Shown: piece by piece, positions 1 to 11,450 of the stretch
How positions within the stretch are numbered: the stretch's first letter is position 1
Layout: each line of letters opens with the position of its first letter
Assembly (NCBI GenBank): GCA_003993805.1
Contig: RSEF01000003.1
Location: forward strand, 67,021,125 to 67,085,124
Direction: 5' to 3'
Source of the DNA: Himantopus leucocephalus
Lineage: Eukaryota; Chordata; Aves; Charadriiformes; Recurvirostridae
Length of the DNA stretch: 64,000 bases
Program-made: the position numbers and the translations under genes
The notes under the pieces: generated by a model
The model's database searches: none
What the model was told of the DNA's origin: nothing
What the model saw: only the letters and a program-made list of their open reading frames with translations

Positions 1-1420
1 GAAAATGTCAGGAGAAGCATTTTCCATAGCCATGATGGTGAATTAAATTAACAAAGTGGATATATCAGACCCTAGAAGACTCATGCAGGGGACTGTTCTG
101 AATGTAAAGAGGAAATTTTGGAGACATCTCCCAGACAGACAGAAATATTCGAAGACAGTAAATATTGCTTTTTTCTCTTTGTACAGAAGTGGAATGAGTG
201 AATAGGATTTTGCAGAAATTGCAGTTGAAGTCTACTGGGTTGAATCAAACTGAGAAACGTATCCTACCAGCAGTTTCAAAAACATACATTTATTTAAAAA
301 AAAAAAAAAGCAGTGGTAAGTGAGCAACAGCTCTATGTCAAGAATAAAGTTGATGCAGAAAAAGAGGTCTGGCGTGGAATTCTCACCAACTTTGCACTGG
401 TATCACATTGTTGGCTACAGTGGACCTAGCCCTGATTAATTGCCCTTGTCAGTCAGATCCTGGGAAAGAGTCTTGAAGGCAGACTGATATTGCAAGGGCA
501 TGTCAGATGTGAGGTTATTTGATTAGGGTCTTAGCTGAGAGCAGATCTATAATGTTTTGAGCTGCTGGGCTGTGCGGTGACAGCAAGCGTTAAGAATTGC
601 CATGTGCACAGGTTCTGCCTCCTGTTCCTCCGTGCAGCTAAAGGCTTCCCTCTGAAATGTGTGCATAGCTCCTGTCAAAATCAGTGGGAATTATGTGAAA
701 GTATCGGAGGATGATGAGATCATGGTGTGCTTTAGTTTTCATCAGTTGTGAGAATTGTCTCACTGCATTGTTCATTTGCTGAGGATTGGTTTCTGAAACT
801 TAAAGCTTTTATATTAATGATAATAATGTCTAAGATCTTTTTCTTGAGCTTTCCTGAATTAGGTCATGCATCGCTTGTATCTAAATTTAGTCTGGGTATG
901 ACTGCTCTAATATTTTCTCTTATTTCATATTCATCTCTCTTCTGTCTGCTGGCTTCATTTCAGGCAAAGAAAGTCAATATTTTCTCTGCAAGTTATTTCA
1001 TTTTGTTGGTCTATGATATCATAGCAAATGTCAGCTGATCTTATGTAATATAGAGTTGAAGACAGACTGTTATCCTTCCTTTTACAAATAAACAGATCTA
1101 AATAACATAGGTTCATGGTCAAAATTAAGTATTTTTAGAGCTATTAAAGCAGTTAAAACAGTTCTCTGCCGACGAGAAAGTCTGCCTCTTTCCCGGTGGT
1201 CTCTTGTTTCTCCTCCACTTGCATTTGATCTCTGTAACACTGACCATTTTTGTTGGTAACAAAGTCATCATTCACTCATTACTTAGCAAGTCTGAGCACA
1301 TTTTATGGTTGATAGCTGGATTGCCAGCATGATCCAAAATTAGCCTCTTTCTGCTTATTCTCGCTTAGCCTGTAGGGCCAAGGCAGCACAAAACTCAACG
1401 TGTGGCAGGAAGCAGCAAAC
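1..1420. other. Unannotated intergenic or intronic DNA
   Basis: No gene is recognised. The sequence is AT-leaning and CpG-poor. An open frame at 748-1038 is a hydrophobic 96-residue run without a domain, splice context or codon bias, and is best explained as chance. Around 671-692 there is a word of the type CAAAATCAGTGGGAATT that resembles a short motif scattered widely in amniote genomes (see findings). Confidence 0.6.
296..309 (+). repeat. Poly-A run of 14 bases
   Basis: A simple A homopolymer. No target-site duplication or recognisable retrocopy precedes it, so it is not taken as the tail of a processed pseudogene. Confidence 0.9.
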
Positions 1421-2094
1421 GATAGCTGCTGTGTTTCCTTACACCAAAGGGGCTAAGATCTCCGCTGTTTTGAATGCAGATAAGTCTGTTGTCAGCAGAT
1501 GAAAATCTGGTCCAACAACATTGAGAACCCCGAGCATTTCTTCAGTCCGTGATTTGGACGGGAGCTGGATATCTCTGTTTGGTTTACAACTGCGAAGTGG
1601 CTTTAAAAGGTCCGTGATACGCAGGCACAGTAGTTTCTCGCCTGCGCAGGCAGTGGGAATTACCGCCAGTGTAGGAGGATTGGCGTTTGCACTGCGTCGC
1701 TGTTTTCCTTGGTAGGACGCCGTGGTGGGGGAGCAAGAGCAAGGCAACAGGAGCTGCTGGGGACCCCCGACTGTCAGCACACCCAGATTTTTCTCTCCCG
1801 GCACAGTGGATTAACTTGTGCTGCTGGCAAAAGGGCAACATAAACGTATTTTAAATTCTCCTCCTACGCCTAATCAAAAGGAAAGGAACACGACACGCAA
1901 GCTGCCAAACAATGAGCAGACAAGCTCACCCACCCGTTCAACCTTCCCTTCAATCCCTCGTGCTACGGCTGGCTCTCAGGGCCCGTCTAGGTCATATTAT
2001 GACTCCTTTATTAGTGTTTAAGGTCACCGGGAGACATGCAAGTGCATCCTATATCAGGAAGTGTAGTATGTCTCAAGAGTGAAATATTTGGCTG
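1421..2094. other. Unannotated sequence, mildly CpG-enriched
   Basis: No gene is recognised. About 1500-1800 contains more CpG than the surroundings and is open in several frames on both strands (a 121-residue frame on the minus strand with a GTG start and a 64-residue frame on the plus strand). None shows a domain. It may be the shoulder of the CpG island to its right or ordinary single-copy DNA. Confidence 0.5.
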
Positions 2095-2640
2095 TTAGCG
2101 GGAGCCGTGGCTGCGACTCGGAAATCCCGGGAAGCATGTGAAGGGTGGGCAGGCTCCAGGCGCCGTGCTGCCTCCCAGCAGATAGAGCCACCGGGAAGCG
2201 GAGCGGCTTTCCTGCCATTCTCTGCACGGGGCTGCCTTCCTCCCAGACTTTCCTACCGAGTGCCGACAGCCCCTTTGCCTCTCTGTCCAGCTGGCCGCAG
2301 GCTGCAATTCAAAAGAAAAGGCCTCCGCTAAGGCAGGTACCCAGCACAAAAATGTGCCGCCTTCTGATCCGGTATTGTTGCTCCTGCAGGAAGAGTGATT
2401 AGGAGCATATGATTAGGGCGGGAAGGCGGTGGGTGCCAGCCTGCAGCCCTGCGTGAGCGGGCGGCAGATTTATCGGCATATTTATCGGCACCGGGCCGTG
2501 GGGGGACTTGGCGAGCGTGCGGAGGCGCGCTGCCCCGCAGCACGCACCACAGCCCAGCGCCCGCCGGCACCCGCCGCTGGCGGGAAGGGGAGAAAAGCGA
2601 GAGGTGCGGCGCTCAGGACTATCTCCTGACGTCTTTCAAG
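2095..2640. promoter_or_regulatory. Isolated CpG island, candidate promoter or regulatory element
   Basis: The core at about 2418-2626 is strongly GC-rich and, counted by eye, carries roughly 25 CpG dinucleotides in about 200 bases, while the rest of the window is CpG-depleted. Flanking sequence back to about 2095 is moderately GC-rich. Unmethylated islands of this kind usually mark vertebrate promoters or developmental regulatory elements. The core contains a 12-bp tandem duplication (2468-2491), and a CRE-like TGACGTC lies at 2627-2633. No convincing first coding exon is visible, and the frames open through the island are short and domainless. It could be the promoter of a non-coding RNA, a distant alternative promoter, or an orphan island. 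The composition is seen directly; the function is inferred. Confidence 0.6.
2468..2491 (+). repeat. 12-bp tandem duplication inside the CpG island
   Basis: Two adjacent copies of ATTTATCGGCA(T/C) differ only at the last base. They form an AT-containing island within very GC-rich DNA. Their TTTATCGGCA core could be a paired factor site, but no specific factor is claimed. Confidence 0.85.
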
Positions 2641-2664
2641 TCAAGGCTGGAGGCCTTTCTGGAG
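2618..2664 (+). mobile_element. Possible scrap of an old CR1 LINE 3' region
   Basis: The wording CTTTCAAGTCAAGGCTGGA followed by GGCCTTTCTGGA resembles the stretch near the 3' end of CR1-type LINEs where consensus copies read roughly 'GTCTTTAAATCAAGGCTGGATGTCTTTCTGGA'-like sequence. Only about 50 bases fit, there is no 3' tail, and the piece abuts the CpG island. Short length makes this tentative. Confidence 0.35.
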
Positions 2665-3387
2665 CCGCAGGTCCGGCAACCAAGATGAGATCACAAGTGC
2701 GAAGATCCTTGAAAGGTGTTGGACAGTAGAGAGTTTCGCAGCTTCCTTAGCCATATCCATTCTGTCACTCTTTTGCTCTGACTTGAACGTCACTCGGGCA
2801 TAACCCACCCTCAGAGTACACGCATTTTTTTTATGCAGTGTGCTTGACAATAACCAAATGAAGCTGCTATTGGCAAAATTTGATGTAAAAAGGGAGGTGG
2901 AAACAGGATCATTTCTCCTTATCTACGTGATAAAGTTCAAAATATTTATGCTGTATCAGTACATGCAAGGATAATAACCCCTTCTCCTTATTGTTTTCAT
3001 GTATCTTCTATCTCTTTAGATAGAGAGAGACAAGGGTGTGTTAACATCAACAAAAATTTAAACACTGAAATGTTTGTCAGCTGTTTTAGCTCTGGTCTTG
3101 CTGCAGGGTGGAGGATCCTCTCAAACACCCATCCAACTGCACAGTAAAAAAGTGTATGCTTCCCCTTAAAGCAGGAAGAGGCTATCAAGAAATCATCATC
3201 TTGATCTGACAGATTATGATTACAACATCTCCAAGGTCCGCTGAATGTTAAGCACAAATAGATGGAGAGAGCAAACTCCTGGTAGCACTGATGCCTACTG
3301 TAGGTACACAGTTATTCCCACTAGAAATCCCTGTTTTCAGGCATTAGCAGCTTTTTTTGTTTTTTTCAAATTGACCTCAGCCAAATA

Positions 3388-3440
3388 GTGTGTGTGTGTG
3401 TGTGTATTTGTGTGTGTGTTTTTACCCGTGTATATGTGTG
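3388..3440 (+). repeat. (TG)n microsatellite, interrupted
   Basis: An uninterrupted TG run at 3388-3405 is followed by a short TATT break, a second TG block to 3420, and a degenerate TG-rich tail to about 3440. Such dinucleotide tracts are commonly length-polymorphic. Confidence 0.95.
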
Positions 3441-4690
3441 CATAGACAACAAATACATATTTTAGTGTTTGTTTTATTAGATTCAGTGAAATGGAAAGTC
3501 AGCCAAAAATAGGAGAACGCAACAGAGAAAGCATTGAGGCTGATTTGAGCTTGCAATTGCTTCGTTCAGGGCCATTTTTCATTTCCCAAAAAAGTATTTG
3601 ACTTTTAAAAGAGATATTTTTATTGAAATTTCATTAAAAATCACACTTGAAACACAATTTAAAAGGAAACAAACCAATAACCATCTTAAAAAGAAGGCTT
3701 AGTAAGGAAAAAAAATGGCAAATTATTTAAGTGTTAATAATACTTAGATTAAATGTCTGGGCTTAAAGGAAAAACTCCAATAACATCACCAATGTGTGGC
3801 CAATAGTCGTCTTCTAAAAATGCCAGGTTTTTTATGAAGCATTTTTGTGTGTTTTGGTCAGCAGTAGATTAATTTCCTTTTTTTTTTTAGCACAATGAAA
3901 GGAGGGGAAAAGTCACATTTTATAAATGCTCAAGCCTCTGAGTTAAGGGTGTAGTTTTAACTTCCTGGCTCTCAGTAAATTTTCACACAACCAGAGATGT
4001 TTTATTAATACAGTTCATGTAGGTAAAAAGCGGTGTACGTACATACAAGACAAAGCTTTTACTGGAGAGTTAGCTTTCCCTGAAGTATTTTATCCTACCA
4101 AGAAAAAGAAATAATCCAGTGTTTGGCTGTACTTATGGTATGTACTCGTGTGTGGTAGCAATTAAGTACCGACCTTCACACTCCTCTGCCCTATGGGACA
4201 TCCATCTGCCATCATGGGACACCTCCGAGCAGCATCTTTGCTCTGGGTAGCTGACACGGGCATGCACAACATGCCCCCTAAGCACCTCGGGCAGTCAGCT
4301 CACAGATGGAGATTTGCTTGCATGCTGATTTTGGCAGTCAGATCAGATTAGTGGGTCTAACTTTGTGCCAGCTGGTTTTGACAGGCTCATTTATTACATT
4401 GTATTTAATTATTTATGTTTGTGCTGCAATAAAAACCATCTATGCCTCATATCACCGCCTTTAGAAGATCATCTACCATTAACATTATCGATAGCACCCA
4501 GAGGGTCACCTGGAGACTTTTTGGAAATGTTAATCTCAACAGGTCTCATGTGTGTTTTTCCCTGCTCTTTCCTCATCTCTGCCTGGAAGGATGTCTCGCC
4601 CACCCTGGTGAAGGTAGCAGCAATATATGCGGGCTGAGCGTTTTCTCCTTTCCTCTTCCAGAGAAGGAGGCCGTTCTCCAGCATAGACCA

Positions 4691-4710
4691 CGCAGGCCTT
4701 CGCAGGCCTG
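4691..4710 (+). repeat. 10-bp tandem duplication
   Basis: Two adjacent copies of CGCAGGCCT(T/G), 9 of 10 identical. It is a small local duplication with no known role. Confidence 0.8.
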
Positions 4711-6086
4711 GAGAAGCTGTGAAGGGTTGTGTGCAATCTGTTTTTCTCACGCAGATCTGAGATCAACAGCGTGACAAACCTGGCTGTGTCAGACATACAT
4801 GGCAGGCTCAGAGCATTAATAAGCATTTTCCTTAGCTGTCACTGTAAGACAAGTCTCTGCTCTGTGAATCTGTTGGAAGATATTTACTGCTTGGGTAAAA
4901 AAAAAAACAACTGTTGGACAGATGAAATTAATTAAATGTTTCACTTTGCTAAGTAAAATTTCATATTTCCCTCCATGTAGGCTATTATAGGTTGCATGAT
5001 GACTAACCTAAACATTATCATACGACATGCTGTCATCTTTCATAAATAATATAAGGACTGCTGTAATCCTGCATAAACCCAACTTTGGATGTTGAGAAAT
5101 ATTATGCAAGTGTCCAACATGAAAAGAATCATGTTTCTTATTCCACCACTCTGGCCAAGTACCATGTTGCCTTTACTGGAAAACTGGTGTTCATCAAACG
5201 AGTTTAAAGCTGAGAGTGGGAGAGGGTGGGACATTGCATTCTTGAGAAATGACATTATAAATAATACGGTATTGCTTTTCCTTTGTGCTGTTAGTAAATC
5301 TGGGATATTATAGAGCAAACAGGGAGAGCACGCCATGCTGTGCTTCTGCTCCGTTTTTTCTTTGAACGCCTAGACTACATAAGGTGATTTGTGTTCACTG
5401 GGGCTTTCCGTTCCCTTCTGCTTCACTCTCTTAAGCTTAAAGCTCTAGATCAAGAAATATCAAACTTTCTCAATCTTTTAGCACATAATAAAAAAGAAAA
5501 AGGGAGGGGGAGGAAAGAAAATCCAGTACAGCTTTGCTTTTATTTCTATAAAAAACCCAGAGGACTAAATGAGAGGACATGAGGTTGATTTTGAGAGACT
5601 GTGTCACAAAAACACTGAGGTATAGGCAGTTTTTCTGTATGTTAGCGGCTTTCTGGAGGATACAGGTCTTCAGATCATAAGCACTAAAGAACTATTTTAA
5701 AGATGTAATTCTTAATCTGAGACACTTGTCTTTCTTTACATAATGGTTCACCAATTGAAATAGGGGTAAGCTTTTTTGGTTGTTGTCTTTTTTTTTTTTT
5801 TAATAGGATCAGGCCTTTTCCCTTTAACTGATGCAACAGACAGTATTGTAATGCATGCTTACTGTCCAAGATGTGAGAAATAACTTTCACTAAGCAGGCT
5901 TGGAGGTCTGCAGTATCAATCCTTGGTGCACTGTGCCTGCCTCGGGGGTTTTGATGAATGCAGCAGTCTCACACAGAGGTGCTGCTGATGTGTGCTCTCG
6001 TATGCAGGAACTGGGTGGAAGCTGTTTAGCTAAAAGATGCTAATGACCTCTTTTCTCAAAGGAAACAAAAGGCAAAACAGCAAGTG

Positions 6087-6131
6087 TTTATTAATTTCTT
6101 ATATGTATGTCTTGTTTTATTAATTTCTTAT
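6087..6131 (+). repeat. 16-bp direct repeat, 29-bp period
   Basis: TTTATTAATTTCTTAT occurs at 6087-6102 and again, identical, at 6116-6131. This is an AT-rich local duplication; slippage is the simplest origin. Confidence 0.85.
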
Positions 6132-7358
6132 GTGGATTTCTGTGGCTCCCTGGAAATGGGAATGTTGTCAGAAATCCTGGAAATTATCAGAATGTAACAA
6201 TAAATAGTAATAACGAAGGATTTTTTCAGAAGTTAAAATCCCTTTCTTGTGGGAGCTTTTTCTGAACAGCCTAGCAAGACGTGGAAGCATGCAACTGTAA
6301 AAAATGTGACTTGGCTGCCACAAGTCGAAAGGTTATGCAAGGCTTTTCTCTCCTTACCATGTTTTTCCTCTCGCCATTTATCTTTCTTCTCCCCACTTTC
6401 CCTTTCACCTTCCCTGTTTCTCCCACAAGCGCACAGCTTTTGGGCAGGAAGGAGATACATAGATTGCTCTGTGCCCTGCCTTTGTAGGCACAGAGGACAG
6501 CAATGAGAAGGAGCTTCTCTCCACTCAGCAGGAGTTTTTAACACACTGCTGTCCTGCTGCAACATCAACAACATCTCAAAACCTGGTAGATCATGGGAGC
6601 GCACTAAACGACAGAGAAACAACTGTTAAGCATGACAGTAATGAAGAGAGAAAAAGAGTAAGCAGTTTTTCTCCTTCCTCTCTACTTCACAGTGAGTAGG
6701 GGAACTGAATAGGTTAGTTGGAGATAGGGACTTAGAGGAGAATCAAAGTGCTCTCCACCCAGTGCTGGCTGGCAAAGGATGCACCCTCGTCCTGCCAAGG
6801 GAGGGATGTGTGCATGGCACAATGGTGGCCCCAGCCCCAGCTTTTTTCTTGATAGCTCTGTAAGTATTGTTGACATTTGAGAAAGGTTTCAGTAAGCTTG
6901 AATAGCTTTAAGACCAGAGTATAGAGCTGTTGTGTTTCTCTATAAGAGAAAGTCCTGGTCAGGTTCTAGAAACACTGAGCAGAAGAGAGCAGAGCGATGT
7001 GTTTGGGAAGGATCGCTACAAGAGCTTGAAAGTGGGCAATGCATTTGCCTGCAAACTTTCCTTTATCTTTCTAAACACACAATATACAGACATTAATGAG
7101 AAGACATAGGCTGTGGTTTCTATTCCCTGAGCAGCACAAGGTAGACTACTCCTATTCATCTAAGTACTTGTTAGGGTTATGTAAGCCAGTGAAAGCCTAA
7201 GTCTTGACCAATAAATATCTGATAATGAAGACTGCCCCAAAACATTCCCCTGGTGAATCTCAAAAGCTCAGGCCAGCTTTCCTACACTAATACAGCCTAC
7301 CATTCAAAAGCTCTTGTAGTTCTTTGCTGAACCTAAAACCTGATATTTAAACTTTCAC

Positions 7359-8640
7359 TGAAAAGTCTTTTCTGTGGTGCTGTGTCCCAGTCAGGCCCAA
7401 GCCTGTACTGGGGTGTGGGGCTATTCCATCCCAGATGTAAGACTTTGCACTTGCTTTTGTTGAACTTCATTAGGTTCCTGGCAGCCCATCATCCAGATTG
7501 TTAACGACTATCTTCAACTGTAGACCCCAGCTGGCCACCAGCTGGGCTTTGCACCCCTGGTCACAACTTGGAGCCTGGCAGCCCAGACAATTTTTCACCC
7601 ACCTTATTGTCCACTTGTACAGCCCATATCTCACCAGGTCAGTGATAAGGAAACTATGGGAGACTGTGTCAAAGACGCAGCTTAAGTCAAATTATATGAC
7701 ATTCACTGCCCTCCTGCCGTCCACAAAGTGTCCTAACAGAAAGCAATGAGACTAGCCAGACATAATTTACCCTTGGCAAACCCATATTCACTGCTCCCAA
7801 CCCCCTTCTTTTCCTTCGTGTGTTTGGAAATGGTTTCTAAACCAATCTGCTCCATCACCTTCCCAGGGGCTGGGGTGAGGCTGACCAGCCTGCAATTCCC
7901 TGCATCCTCCTTCTTGCTCTTCTTGAGGATGGGTGTGACGTTGCCTTTTTCCAGTCGGCAGCCTCCCCCAGGTGCCATGACCTTTTGGAAATTATGTAGG
8001 CTGCCCTCACAGTGACATCAGCCAGCTCCTCCGGCACCCTTGGATGCATCCCAGCTGGTCTCGTGCGTGTCCTAGCAGTTAAGTGAGCCCTAGGTCTGTG
8101 CTTGTCTCTTGTGAGTATGACCTCACTCCCACAGACTCTTCCAGCAGACTCAGGGACCTGTGAGGCCTGGGTTCAAGTGAAAACCGAGGCAAAAAAGGTA
8201 TAGAGGTTCACCTTTCACTTGCCACTAGGTTCCTGACCCCACTGAGCAATAGGCCCACTTTCTCTTTAGCCTCCCTCTTGCTGCCAAAGTACTTACAGAG
8301 GCAACCTTTCCTGTTGTCCTCCACTCCCCCTTGCTAGCTTCAACTGCAGGTGAGCTTTGGTTTTCCTTACTCCCTCCCTACATGCCCAGGCAATGTCTCT
8401 GTATCCTCCCAATCGGCCTCTCCCTGCTCCTGTCTCTGTGTGCTTCCTTTTTGTGCTCAGGCTCAGTCAGGATCACCATATTCCTCCATGATGGCCTTCT
8501 GTCATGCTTGCTCAACTCTCTACACATTGCCACAGACCATTCTTGTGTTCTGAGGAGCCTGCCCTTGACGATGTGAATACCATTTAGCTGGGTTGAGTGC
8601 ATTTCCCCAGCAGCCACAGCACCTGAAGGCACCCTCATCT
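7359..8640 (-). mobile_element. Decayed CR1 LINE, antisense, partial ORF2
   Basis: Read on the minus strand, this is a CR1 ORF2 relic (non-LTR retrotransposon protein with endonuclease and RT). About 8049-7855 gives HPRVPEELADV-like and DWKK-like residues, and 7978-7733 gives NVTPILKKSKKEDAGN, LVSLTPAPGKVMEQ and ISKHTKEKKG, matching the conserved RT blocks of avian CR1. The part nearer 7359-7490 corresponds to sequence downstream of the catalytic motif. The stretch 8060-8640 still resembles the CR1 region upstream of the RT, including counterparts of GAAGCTTTTCTTGTTGCCC-type wording. The reading is broken by frameshifts and stops. The FADD catalytic motif region appears deleted near 7490, where the copy jumps between segments that are normally more than 100 bp apart. 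No 3' tail is present, so both ends are truncated. It is clearly older than the copies at 27215 and 36333. Confidence 0.88.
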
Positions 8641-11376
8641 CTCTGCGCTGATTTTCTAAAGCATTTCAAAGCCAATGGAAGATTTGGAGCTATTTTTTGA
8701 GGTTTAAAGTGAGCTTCACCAAGGAAAAGTTTAATGCTTTATCTTATAAAGCCTCTGACACAACAGAACAGTTTGCATAAAGAGAAAAAAGATTGTTTGT
8801 GAGACAAAAATACATTTCTTTGGGGTCAAAACAGGACATCTATATTAAATTTCTCCAACATCTAAAGGCCATCATACATGTCACCATTTTTTTGCCTCAA
8901 ATGCTGTTCTGCCCTCTCTTACACACACCACAGTACGTATGTTAAAGGAGAAGAGATGATATCTTTTCCCACCTTCCCAAAGCTAATTGAAAAAGACACT
9001 TCCTTGTAACTTCTTGTCCCTTTGGGGCGAAGATGAGAAAACAAGCAGCCCAGGATGACTGATGTGCACTCACCACATTAAATGCACTATTCCAAGATGT
9101 AGGTATTGCAGTGATGAGTGTACCATAAGAATCTGCATGCAACAGAATAAAACATCATGCTCTACCTTTATGTTTTCCACAGTCCCAATGTGCTAGATGG
9201 GATATCCTACCAGTGCTTTCTCAAAGAAGCCAGATTTGGGCACAAATGGCTTTCATCTTCAATTCTAAAGTAAGTTCTCATACCTTGTCCTTTTGAAGAG
9301 AGCCTTAAGAAAACATGAGGGTGAAGCATGGGAAGTCTTAAAAGCCTTTGTAGGAGGGTACATAAAACGCATCAGGGAAGAGCCTGGAAGTTAGTAACAA
9401 GACAGTGTGTTTGCAGGTGGGTAGATTTTCACTGAAGGTTTCCGCAACTTGTTGCCTTCAAAGTAATCTTGGTGCTAGAAAGCTCTATTTTGTTCGATTA
9501 CCCAAAATATGATGCATGATGCCAGAGCCAGCATTAGGACTGAAAAATTAGGACAAATGACTGGGGTGCCCAAACATGCTGAAGTATGAAGCTAAGTTAG
9601 GAAGCACTGCAAGTCACCCAGTGTTGGATGGGATGAGAGAAGGATCCATCCCAGGGCCCCTGTCTGATGCTTGCCCTGGCTCAGTTGGAATCGTGGTAGT
9701 AGCTGTCAGTCTGATAAGACCCATTGTAAAGCAGCACATGTGATTAACAGGCAAAAAACTCAGCACATCTGTAAACTGGCAACATGGAGGATTTGTGTAG
9801 ATAAAGGTGCAGACAGCAAAGCCTGCTCCAATGCAGCAAGAGTAGTTTATGTAGAGTATGTGAGGCATTATTGACTGGGACTACGAGAGCTTCCCTCTTG
9901 TTAAAACTGTGCTTTACTTTCCACGCAGTCTGTGGTCTTGATGGACAAAATTCCATCTATGAGGATATACGCCTTGCAACTGCATGCCAGAAATCCTCAT
10001 ATAATGCTGGATAAAAAACTGTATGCTAACACAGAAGTATAGGAGTATAAAAATATTTAAGAGTAAAGCTATTTTGTATACATATAAGGCAAACCTGTGA
10101 AGGAAACAAGGTACTATCTGAGAATGAATAACCGCTTCTAAGCTTGGGAGTATTTTCTTGCCTCATCTAATCTCATATGATCTTAAACATATTGATTTTT
10201 GTTTAATTCCTGATACTAAACATAGGCATCCGAGTCAATTTTGTAATGAAAATCTAATCTAAACATCAAAAGTAGGACATAACCACTTTTGACAGCTACT
10301 AGTGAACAGAAACAGTTTAAATGTAAATAGATCAACAGATAAAATGTTCTGGTTTAGCTTAGAAACTTCCTTTTTTTTTTCAGTCTACAATAGCAATGAA
10401 TATAACTCTTTTGGCTGCAGTGTCCTCCTGAAGTCCCACCCAGCTACCCCAAAGCAGGGACTCTGGGGCACTTTTACAATATTCTTGGGTCACTGTGGCG
10501 TACCAGTAGCAGACCAAGGTCTACTCATGTCAGCTTTCACATCCAGGCTGGCACAGAACAGTTTTGAGCAAAAAAATTCCAGAAGGCTTTCTAATACATT
10601 ACCAGTGTTTTGTGCAGAAAAATTTATGCAATAAAATTTGTGTTTTCCTGAGAAGTGATAAATATCTTTTGGAATAATACATATATTAAGGAAATTTGGG
10701 ATTCCTTCATAATAATAAGTATTTCAAAGGAAGATAAGATGGAGTCCTGAATATATCATCTGTTTATTGGAAAACTTCATGAGATGCTTGGGGTTAACAG
10801 TTAATACTATTAATTCTTGCAAGTTGAGCATTGTTTCATGATAGGATATCAAGATAGACAACTGCAGAACGAAGGGAATGTCAGACCTTCAGTTTGGACT
10901 CATTTTCTCAGCGTCCCAAGTTGATAGCAGGGACCAATAAGAAAGGCTGCTATCTCACTACTTGACAATCTGTCCATTACCACGATAGACAGTATGTCAC
11001 TGGAGTTGCCAGAAGTGAGGCACATCCTGGTGAAAGTGATGAAATTTTGATGTTAATCACAAACAGTAAATTCCCGTCTTAAAAATAATTTAAAACAGAA
11101 ACCTACAAGAAGCTAAAATGAATAGTACAGAACTAGGTATCAACCTTCACAAAGTAACTTGTTTGCTTACTCTGTGGTAGTTATAAATATGGTTTAAAAC
11201 CCATTTTATTTATTTTTACAATGGGCGTTTGCAGCTTCTACAGTTGGTAAATTTGTAAACAACATGGCACAACTACTTAATTAAGACTATAGATGTGGTT
11301 TTGACTGCTTTATATTTGGGATAAATTATTCTGCTTTTCAAGTCATGGAGGCAAAGAAAACAGGTTTTGGTCTGAG

Positions 11377-11450
11377 TTTTTGTTTGTTTGGGGCTTTTGT
11401 TTCATTTTGTTTGTTTGTTTGGGTTTTATTTGTTTTGTTTTGTTTTATTT
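11377..11450 (+). repeat. GTTT/GTTTT-rich simple repeat
   Basis: Irregular copies of GTTT and GTTTT with GGG interruptions run through the tract. Its hydrophobic phenylalanine-rich translation is an artefact of the repeat. Confidence 0.9.

Larger units (their letters stand above)
2666..7358. other. Unannotated DNA with scattered simple repeats
   Basis: No gene is recognised. The stretch holds poly-T runs (about 3878-3888 and 5788-5801), a TG microsatellite, and two short duplications listed separately. Open frames near 4365-4826 and 6233-6622 overlap one another on both strands and have no domain, so they are treated as chance frames. Confidence 0.6.
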
